A stretch of 21,244 bases of DNA from Bacillota bacterium (GTDB lineage: Bacteria; Bacillota_A; Clostridia; Lachnospirales; Bianqueaceae): NCBI GenBank assembly GCA_017420625.1, contig JAFOIR010000260.1:1-21244 (forward strand). Direction: 5' to 3'. Positions 15,348 to 21,244 of this stretch are shown in pieces. A program made the translations under genes and the position numbers. A model generated the notes under the pieces. The model saw only the letters and a list, made by a program, of their open reading frames with translations, was not told the origin of the DNA and did no database searches. Every line of letters begins with the position of its first letter. Position 1 is the first letter of the stretch.

Positions 15348-16456
15348 CGACGATCCTGGATTTGATTGAGCGGATCCCTTCCGTTTGTGAAAACATCCTG
15401 AAGGAATATCCGGTTTCCTTTGATGCAGCGTTAAGCAAACTGGAACAACCGATTTCAAAACTGGATGAACTGATTTTCATCGGTTCCGGAACTTCGGATA
15501 CCAGTGCCCGTACAGCAGCACCGCTGGTCCGCGAGTTTTCAGGTCTTCGAACAACTCTGGTCTGGCCGGGAGAGATGGAGAACCTTCTGGCTGAGAAAGA
15601 AGAAGGAAACGTTTTCGGGCTTAATCCGAAAGGACTCTATATCTTCACGTCTCAGACCGGTACATCAAGAACGACTGCCAGAATGATGGAGAAGATCCAG
15701 TCGCTTGGTTTGATGACACTCAGCATTACGGAAGATGAGGAGACGCCGCTGGCGAAGATCAGTCGGATCCATCTGTCTATGGGCTGCGGGAAGGAAGAGT
15801 TTCCCATGCGAACGATCGGTTATGTGAGCTCCGCTCTGGATCATTGCCTGCTGGCTATGGCGATCGGAAGAAAGAGAGGCGTTCTCAGTCTGGATGAGCA
15901 TGAACAGTTAAGGAAGGAAGCCCTTGCGGCTTGCCGAAACCGTGTAAAGATTCAGGAAACGATCAGAAATTGGTTCCCGAAAATCAGCTCTCGTCTGATG
16001 GATGCGCAGGAACTGGTCTTTACCGGGAGCGGTACGATGTACGGAATCAGCCTGGAGGGAGCGGTCAAGTGCTGGGAGATGCCGCAGAAACCAACTTTCG
16101 CTTTTGAGACGGAGGAAGGCATGCACGGCCCGGTATTCGGATATAACGGGAAACAGTTTCTTGTGCTGCTGACAGACGGCAGAGAACCGAACATGCAGCT
16201 GGGTGCTTCTTTGGTAAGATATCTCTCTGATGTTTTCCAAAGTGCGTGCGCAGTCGGAAATCTTGGTAATCCGTTTTCATCTCTCTCAAAAGAATCAGCT
16301 TGCCCGCTGGAGCTTGCAGGCGGCCGTTTTTCCTTCATCGAGATGAGCGCTGTAATCCAGTTGATTGCCTATTTGCTTACGCAGGCGATCGGCCGGGACG
16401 TTTCAAAACCGATCGATCACACACAGATGTACCGTTACTTTAATACACACGGATAA
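15344..16456 (+). CDS. Double-SIS-domain sugar-phosphate isomerase/deglycase-like protein
   Basis: This 370-residue protein has two SIS domains. The first contains FIGSGTSDTSAR (45-56) and SQTGTSRTT (103-111). The second contains FTGSGTMYGISLEGAVKCWE (226-245) and an EEGMHGP motif (257-263). That motif aligns with the ExxxHGP active-site region of GlmS-isomerase, AgaS and fructosamine-6-phosphate deglycase (FrlB) proteins. There is no glutaminase domain, so it is not GlmS itself. The likely reaction is isomerisation, deamination or deglycation of an amino-sugar or Amadori-type phosphate, consistent with an upstream kinase. It overlaps the ROK gene by four bases and precedes a GH9 gene by 33 bp. 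The exact substrate is not readable from sequence. Confidence 0.85.
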   Translation: MTTILDLIERIPSVCENILKEYPVSFDAALSKLEQPISKLDELIFIGSGTSDTSARTAAPLVREFSGLRTTLVWPGEMENLLAEKEEGNVFGLNPKGLYIFTSQTGTSRTTARMMEKIQSLGLMTLSITEDEETPLAKISRIHLSMGCGKEEFPMRTIGYVSSALDHCLLAMAIGRKRGVLSLDEHEQLRKEALAACRNRVKIQETIRNWFPKISSRLMDAQELVFTGSGTMYGISLEGAVKCWEMPQKPTFAFETEEGMHGPVFGYNGKQFLVLLTDGREPNMQLGASLVRYLSDVFQSACAVGNLGNPFSSLSKESACPLELAGGRFSFIEMSAVIQLIAYLLTQAIGRDVSKPIDHTQMYRYFNTHG

Positions 16457-16489
16457 TGAGACATACGTTTTCAGAAAGAGAGGAGACCA

Positions 16490-18910
16490 ATGCTTCATCC
16501 GGTTTTTGAGGAGGAACTGAAACGATCGGGTTATCTCCACCGTCCGCTGCCGCTTCACAGGGAACGATCTCTGGAAGCGGAAATGGCAAAGAAGAAAGTC
16601 ATAGGCAGTTATCCTGTTTATCCGGGAAATGGAAATCCTTATCTGGAAGGCGTCGGACGGATGGAAGAAGCTGATGCAGCAGAGGATGCAAGGATCGGCA
16701 GAATCATCATTCTGACAGGACCGGTCCATCAGAATGGCCTGTCAGTCGGTGCCGAGGAAAACGGAATTGCAAGGTACAGAAGTATCGTCCGGCTGAAGAT
16801 GAATGGGGAAGATCTAAGCAGTTATCAGCGAATCCGGTTTCTGGTCAGACCTTTGGTCCCGGGTGGACGGGCTGTCCACCTTCGATGCGGCTACATCAAC
16901 GAAGGACCGCATCCGGTGCCGGATGTTTACGGCCGGGAAGGCCAGCATCTGATGAACCTGGAAAACGGAATCTGGAATGAAGTGATCTGGGAATGTGCAA
17001 TGCTGCCGAAGGATCATGTGACTTCATTTTGGATCAAGGCAGATGTAGACGGTCCGGATACCGCAAGCGGAGATGAATTCGTGTTTGAATTCGCAAGGAT
17101 CGCTTTTGAACAGGTGGAAAAACCGGAGCAGGAACGGGGATGGTTCGTCCAGAGCGGAAAGATCGCTTACAGTATGAACGGATATCTGCCGGGTTATCCC
17201 AAAACGGCAGTTATGGAGGTTCAGGATACACCGGTCTCCGGTACGTTTACGCTGCTTAACGAACGGGACCAGATCGTCTATACCGGTCAGATAAGGCAGA
17301 TGACGGATCTTTATCACGCTTCAAGATACGGCGAGGATGCACCGCTCTATGCAGTGCTGGATTTTTCAGAGTTCATACAGCCGGGAAATTACCGTCTTGC
17401 CTGCGGAAATGTCCAAAGCGATATCTTTGAGATCTCTGAGAATGTGCTGGAGGAGCCTGTCTGGAAATTACTGAATTTTATCTTCTGTGAGCGCTGTGGT
17501 TATCCGGTACCGGGCAAACATGGCCGCTGTCATACGGATGTCTATGCCCGGTATAAGGGAATGATCATCCCATACGCAGGCGGCTGGCATGATGCAGGCG
17601 ATCTCTCGCAGCAGTCACTGCAGACGGCAGAGCTTTCCGGGATCCTCTTTGAGCTGGCTTTGCGAATCACGCCCGGTGATATGCTTCGGGAGCGTCTGAT
17701 GGAAGAAGCCTGCTGGGGACTGGAACAGGTCCTGAAGACCCGTCTGGGGGATGGAGTTCGTGCCAGCAGCGTTGGAATCGCTTCCTGGAGTGAAGGCTGG
17801 ATCGGCGATTCGGATGATATCGAAGTCAGAACGCATGCACAAGCCTTTCAGAATCTCTTTGAAGCTTCGATCGAAGCACAGGCATCTGCAGCCCTTAAGG
17901 AATTTGATCCTACGCTTACCTGCAAATGTCTGGAAGCAGCCAAAGAAGATTATGAATTTGGAAAGGCCCGATTCGAAGAATATGGGATCGAATATCCGAT
18001 CCTGTGGGAACATACACTGAACAGCTCACTTTCTCTTTACTATGCGGCAGCACTCATGGCCTGCTCGGATATCCTTCTGGCTGATCAGCAGATGACTGAA
18101 AGAGAAAAGACTTTCTATCAGCAGGAAGCCTCTTTCTGGGCGGAAAAGCTTCTTTCCTGTCAGGAAACAGGAAGAGGCGCGGTGAAGCCACCGCTCACAG
18201 GTTTCTTCTATCGTGATGAAAGTCATCAGACGATCGTTCATTTCAATCATCAGGGACGGGATCATTTGTTTGTTGAAGCTCTGATGAAAGCTTGTGAAGC
18301 GATGCCGGAGCATCCGAAAAGGGCTTCCTGGGAAGAAGGGATGAGGCTGTATGCAGATTATCTGAAAGCTTTGAGGCTTTATGCTTCACCTTATGGCATG
18401 CTGCCGGCAGGACTTCATCATATCTCAGAGACCCAGGATGAGAAGACCTTTAAGATCCTGCATCTTCTTTGCGAATATGAAAAGGAGAAGGAGCATTACC
18501 AGAATCAGCTTCATGCCGGAATCGATTTGGGAGATGGTTATTATCTTCGACAGTTTCCGGTCTGGTTTTCCTTCCGCGGCAACAGCGCGATCCATCTGGG
18601 AATGGGAAGAGCAGCAGCGCTTCTCGGGAATTGGTTCAAGGACCCGGAACTTACCTATATCGCGATGGATCAGCTGAGCTGGACAATGGGAAAAAACCCG
18701 TTCGCACAGTCCCTGATCTACGGGGTAGGACATCGCTATACAGCGCAGGATGCGAACTTTCTCGGTGAGACGACTGGAGAAGTCCCGGTGGGAATCGAGA
18801 CACGGGAAGATGAAGATATTCCTTACTGGCCGGCTGGCACCAGTTCCACCTATAAGGAAGTGTGGCTGACAGCTGCCGGAAGGATCCTGTCGATCGTTGC
18901 AGGGCTTTGA
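16490..18910 (+). CDS. Glycoside hydrolase family 9 protein without signal peptide
   Basis: This 806-residue protein has three parts. Residues about 40-205 look like a beta-rich, jelly-roll-like module (W-rich, with VHLRCGYINEG and FVFEFARIAFEQ). Residues about 218-315 match the Ig-like domain that precedes many GH9 catalytic domains. Residues about 322-806 form the (alpha/alpha)6 catalytic domain. GGWHDAGD (364-371) gives the nucleophile-side aspartates D368 and D371. WTMGKNPFAQS (731-741) is the GH9 signature before the end. E790 in TYKEVWLTA is the probable general acid. The N-terminus MLHPVFEEELKRSG is charged and carries no secretion signal, so the enzyme should act in the cytoplasm on imported short oligosaccharides, as known for GH9 exo-acting glucosaminidases and glucosidases. 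GAGAGGAGA is a strong ribosome binding site. The gene ends the long operon. Confidence 0.9.
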   Translation: MLHPVFEEELKRSGYLHRPLPLHRERSLEAEMAKKKVIGSYPVYPGNGNPYLEGVGRMEEADAAEDARIGRIIILTGPVHQNGLSVGAEENGIARYRSIVRLKMNGEDLSSYQRIRFLVRPLVPGGRAVHLRCGYINEGPHPVPDVYGREGQHLMNLENGIWNEVIWECAMLPKDHVTSFWIKADVDGPDTASGDEFVFEFARIAFEQVEKPEQERGWFVQSGKIAYSMNGYLPGYPKTAVMEVQDTPVSGTFTLLNERDQIVYTGQIRQMTDLYHASRYGEDAPLYAVLDFSEFIQPGNYRLACGNVQSDIFEISENVLEEPVWKLLNFIFCERCGYPVPGKHGRCHTDVYARYKGMIIPYAGGWHDAGDLSQQSLQTAELSGILFELALRITPGDMLRERLMEEACWGLEQVLKTRLGDGVRASSVGIASWSEGWIGDSDDIEVRTHAQAFQNLFEASIEAQASAALKEFDPTLTCKCLEAAKEDYEFGKARFEEYGIEYPILWEHTLNSSLSLYYAAALMACSDILLADQQMTEREKTFYQQEASFWAEKLLSCQETGRGAVKPPLTGFFYRDESHQTIVHFNHQGRDHLFVEALMKACEAMPEHPKRASWEEGMRLYADYLKALRLYASPYGMLPAGLHHISETQDEKTFKILHLLCEYEKEKEHYQNQLHAGIDLGDGYYLRQFPVWFSFRGNSAIHLGMGRAAALLGNWFKDPELTYIAMDQLSWTMGKNPFAQSLIYGVGHRYTAQDANFLGETTGEVPVGIETREDEDIPYWPAGTSSTYKEVWLTAAGRILSIVAGL

Positions 18911-18961
18911 GATGGACGAAATCGACCGAATGAGCAAAAAATAGCGCCAAATAATCGTTTT

Positions 18962-18992
18962 TTGACCCGGTATGTCACTTCTGTGATATAAA
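18962..18992 (+). promoter_or_regulatory. Probable promoter of the CaCA exchanger gene
   Basis: TTGACC (18962-18967) is followed by an AT-rich -10 region. GATATA (18985-18990) lies at 17-bp spacing, or TATAAA (18987-18992) at 19 bp. The 116-bp gap holds nothing else that I can support. No convincing terminator for the upstream operon was found, so read-through is possible. Confidence 0.5.
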
Positions 18993-19018
18993 TATATGGT
19001 TTGAGAAATGATAGTTCC

Positions 19019-19024
19019 GGAGGA
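19019..19024 (+). promoter_or_regulatory. Ribosome binding site deciding the exchanger start
   Basis: GGAGGA ends two bases before the ATG at 19027, which is too close, but eight bases before the in-frame ATG at 19033, which is ideal. The second ATG is therefore taken as the start. Confidence 0.65.
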
Positions 19025-19032
19025 TAATGGAT

Positions 19033-20004
19033 ATGTTAGTACCTGTACTTCTTTTCTTAGTTGGATTTGTCGCACTGATCAAAGGAGGCGACTGGTTCGT
19101 TGACGGAGCGGTAGGTATCGCCCACCGGTTTCATCTGCCGGAGCTTTTGATCGGAGCTACCGTTGTTTCGATCGGAACGACGCTTCCGGAGGTCATGGTG
19201 TCTTCACAGGCGGCACTGGAAGGAAACTCCGGAATTTCATACGGAAATGCCATTGGTTCGATTATCTGTAATGCCAGTCTGATCGCAGCAATCACCATGG
19301 CAGTCAAGCCGGGCAAAGTCAACTGGAAGAGTTTTCTGATTCCTTCTATCTTTTTCGGTGCAGCAGCACTGATCTATACGATCATTGCCTATGTCAGCGG
19401 TTCATTTACCAGATGGGAAGGCATCCTTTTCCTGGGGATTTTTGTGATCTACATGGTCTATAGTACCATTCACATGAAGAAGCATCCGGAAGATTCGGAA
19501 GAGGAAGGGGAAGAAGAAGAGATCAAAGAACGGCCATTCTGGCAGGAGCTTCTGCTTCTGGTCGTCGGTGCAGCCGTCATCGCGGTGGGTGCAAGACTCC
19601 TGGTCGATAACGGTACCCTGATAGCTCAGGCATTAGGTGTTCCGGACAGCGTCATTGGCCTGACGATGGTAGCCCTCGGTACTTCCTTGCCGGAACTGGT
19701 AACGGCGATCACTTCCCTCGTCAAAGGCCATGGAGCGCTTTCTCTGGGAAATGTCATCGGTGCCAACCTGTTCAACATTGTCCTGGTTTCCGGTATGGCC
19801 ATTACGATCAATCCTTTTACAGTGCCTGCTGAAAAGCTGCTGATGGGACACAACGCTTCCCTGGTAGTGGATATGCCGGTTCTATGGGTCGTCAGCATTT
19901 TGCTGTGTCTGCCCTCTATGATCAACGGTGAAGTCAAGCGCTGGCAGGGTATTACACTCCTGGTGATCTATACTGCCTTTACGGTATTCCAGTTTGTTGG
20001 ATAA
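19033..20004 (+). CDS. Calcium/sodium antiporter, CaCA family (YrbG-like)
   Basis: This 323-residue integral membrane protein exchanges cations, typically Na+ for Ca2+, across the cytoplasmic membrane. It has about ten hydrophobic segments in two inverted halves. Each half carries the family alpha-repeat: GTTLPE (48-53) with GNAIGSIICN (71-80), and GTSLPE (216-221) with GNVIGANLFN (239-248). The glutamates of the two PE motifs are the expected ion ligands. Between the halves is a cytoplasmic loop rich in glutamate (about 151-168), with EEEGEEEEIKE. Two ATGs lie six bases apart, and I prefer 19033 on ribosome-binding-site spacing; the protein is the same apart from two residues. It is transcribed from its own promoter and ends in a strong terminator. 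Confidence 0.93.
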   Translation: MLVPVLLFLVGFVALIKGGDWFVDGAVGIAHRFHLPELLIGATVVSIGTTLPEVMVSSQAALEGNSGISYGNAIGSIICNASLIAAITMAVKPGKVNWKSFLIPSIFFGAAALIYTIIAYVSGSFTRWEGILFLGIFVIYMVYSTIHMKKHPEDSEEEGEEEEIKERPFWQELLLLVVGAAVIAVGARLLVDNGTLIAQALGVPDSVIGLTMVALGTSLPELVTAITSLVKGHGALSLGNVIGANLFNIVLVSGMAITINPFTVPAEKLLMGHNASLVVDMPVLWVVSILLCLPSMINGEVKRWQGITLLVIYTAFTVFQFVG

Positions 20005-20029
20005 TCAAAGTTAAACCATTCTTTTTGAG

Positions 20030-20069
20030 CGGCTCGCTTGCAAGTTCAGGCGAGCCGTTGTATTATTTT
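20030..20069 (+). terminator. Intrinsic terminator after the exchanger gene
   Basis: The arms 20030-20040 and 20047-20057 pair over 11 bp with one G-U pair around a CAAGTT loop. The stem is GC-rich (CGGCTCGC/GCGAGCCG), and the tail TTGTATTATTTT follows. No convincing promoter lies between it and the next gene, so the exporter may depend on read-through or on a weak start inside the tail. Confidence 0.88.
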
Positions 20070-20087
20070 AGGAGATACTATAGAAAA

Positions 20088-20102
20088 GAGGAAAATGTTT
20101 TG
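20088..20102 (+). promoter_or_regulatory. Ribosome binding site and TTG start codon of the MATE gene
   Basis: GAGGA (20088-20092) lies 7 bases before TTG (20100-20102). The nearby ATG at 20095 is in another frame and stops after 12 codons, so the TTG is the only start that fits both the ribosome binding site and the family. Confidence 0.75.
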
Positions 20103-21244
20103 TCTTCAAAAAATGGAATCATTCGGGATCTGACGGTCGGCAGTGTTCCGAAAGTGCTGTTTAAGTTTGCAACTCCGCTCTTCTTATCCGGCCTTCTGCA
20201 GATGGTCTACAACATGGTCGATATGATCGTCGTCGGCAAGTTCATAGGAACGCAGGGACTGTCAGCTGTTGCTATAGGCGGTGAAGTGCTGATGCTGATC
20301 ACTTTTGTTGCAATGGGCATTTCCAACGCCGGCCAGATTCTGATCTCCCGCTATGTCGGTGAGGAGCGGCGGGATAAAGTAGGCATGATGGTGGGAACGC
20401 TGTTTACACTGCTCATGAGCCTTGCTGTGATCATTACGATCATCTTTCTCCTTTCCTACAAAGGCATCATGACCTGGCTTAATACACCGGAGGATATCTG
20501 GGAATATACCAGGCAGTATATCGTGGTCTGTGTTTATGGAATCGTGTTCATATATGGCTACAACCTGGTCTCTGCTATCATGCGTGGTATGGGCGATTCC
20601 AAACATCCATTTCTGTTCATTGCGATTGCTTCCGTCATCAACCTGATCCTGGATGTCCTGTTCGTAGGACCGTTGGGCATGGGACCTCGCGGAGCGGCAC
20701 TGGCAACAGTGATCGGGCAGGCAGTGAGTTTCATCTTTGCACTGACTCTGCTGTATAAAAACAGGGAGCAGATCCACTTTGACTTTAAACCGAAGCACTT
20801 CCGGATCTCGAAAGAAGTAATCGGACCGCTGGTTTCTCTCGGAATTCCTATGGTCATTCAGTCAGCTGCGGTTACATTCTCCATGCTGTTCGTCAATTCC
20901 TATATCAACACCTACGGAACCGTGGCGGTAGCGGTCACCGGTGTCGCAAGAAAACTGGAACAGATGATCGGTATCGTTTCGCAGGCGATTTCCTCTGCCG
21001 GCGGTGCTATGGTGGCACAGGCACTTGGTGCAGGTAAACTGAAAAGGGTTCCGAAGATCGTTTATACGGCTCTCTGGATCGTTGCGATTCCGGCTGTACT
21101 TTTTGGTATCATCACCTATTTCAAGCCGGAATGGCTGTTTGGTCTGTTCTCCAGCGACGAAGCAGTTCTGACAATGGCGATCACCTATATCCCGGTTGCG
21201 CTTATTCAATACCTGGGTGCGACCCTTCGCCCGGCCAACTTCGC
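20100..21244 (+). CDS. MATE-family multidrug/metabolite exporter (3' end cut off by window)
   Basis: The frame opens at a TTG start (protein begins MSSKNGIIRDLTVGS) and stays open to the window end, giving 381 residues of an expected 440-460. The N-terminal pattern is typical of MATE proteins: basic tail, then PLFLSGLLQMVYNMVDMIVVGKFIG, here spread over about residues 26-50. The internal repeat follows at about residues 250-300 with PMVIQSAAVTFSMLFVNSYI. About nine to ten membrane helices are visible. MATE proteins export cationic drugs or metabolites using Na+ or H+ gradients; the substrate cannot be told here. It lies behind the terminator of the exchanger gene and is separated from it by 95 bp. 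Confidence 0.92.
   Translation, partial: MSSKNGIIRDLTVGSVPKVLFKFATPLFLSGLLQMVYNMVDMIVVGKFIGTQGLSAVAIGGEVLMLITFVAMGISNAGQILISRYVGEERRDKVGMMVGTLFTLLMSLAVIITIIFLLSYKGIMTWLNTPEDIWEYTRQYIVVCVYGIVFIYGYNLVSAIMRGMGDSKHPFLFIAIASVINLILDVLFVGPLGMGPRGAALATVIGQAVSFIFALTLLYKNREQIHFDFKPKHFRISKEVIGPLVSLGIPMVIQSAAVTFSMLFVNSYINTYGTVAVAVTGVARKLEQMIGIVSQAISSAGGAMVAQALGAGKLKRVPKIVYTALWIVAIPAVLFGIITYFKPEWLFGLFSSDEAVLTMAITYIPVALIQYLGATLRPANF

Noticed and set aside
18935..18964. A-run/T-run hairpin as terminator after GH9
   Set aside because: The stem would be only 7 bp of nearly pure A-T pairs, with no GC base, and it overlaps the -35 of the next promoter.
19027..19029. First ATG as the exchanger start
   Set aside because: The ribosome binding site ends two bases before it. 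The second ATG, six bases on, has normal spacing.

Overview
The window reads as the chromosome of a strictly or facultatively anaerobic, low-to-mid-GC member of the Bacillota. The evidence is an oxygen-sensitive class III ribonucleotide reductase, strong GGAGG-type ribosome binding sites, vegetative (sigma-A-like) promoters, a Bacillus-type AraM/EgsA dehydrogenase and an acyl-phosphate kinase pathway. An Erysipelotrichia-like or clostridial gut anaerobe is my guess at lower rank; nothing here proves it. I see no rRNA, tRNA, CRISPR array, insertion sequence or phage gene. Apart from short gaps the window is fully coding.

Region 1 (1-4292, + strand) is a deoxynucleotide module. It holds the 3' part of nrdG (radical-SAM activase), then nrdD with a redoxin domain fused to its C-terminus, then a thioredoxin reductase. 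A pair of NrdR-box-like sites exactly 32 bp apart lies between nrdG and nrdD, and the second overlaps the -35 of a good promoter. The arrangement suggests a ribonucleotide reductase that is re-reduced by its own tethered redoxin and the neighbouring flavoenzyme rather than by formate. The flavoenzyme lacks the usual NADPH 2'-phosphate motif. A perfect 15-bp inverted repeat closes the region from both sides.

Region 2 (4293-6848, - strand) is a probable three-gene unit. It encodes sn-glycerol-1-phosphate dehydrogenase (AraM/EgsA type), a helix-turn-helix protein with a lysine/serine/alanine repeat linker resembling histone tails, and a small protein with two membrane segments and no recognised function.

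Region 3 (6998-18910, + strand) is eight genes with gaps of 33 bp or less and two or three stop/start couplings, probably one long transcript. It encodes a butyrate-kinase-like enzyme, phosphotransacetylase, a HAD hydrolase, cardiolipin synthase, a PreP-like M16C peptidase, a ROK-family protein, a double-SIS sugar-phosphate protein and a glycoside hydrolase family 9 protein without a signal peptide. The first two genes make an acyl-CoA to acyl-phosphate to ATP route. The last three look like a cytoplasmic oligosaccharide-processing cassette. Regions 2 and 3 diverge from two back-to-back extended -10 promoters at 6879-6938.

Region 4 (18911-21244, + strand) holds a CaCA-family Na+/Ca2+ exchanger behind its own promoter, a strong terminator, and a MATE-family exporter that starts at TTG and runs off the end of the window.

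The strongest candidates for something under-described are the NrdD-redoxin fusion with its atypical reductase, the ROK-SIS-GH9 cassette, and the HTH/repeat-linker protein with its membrane partner.
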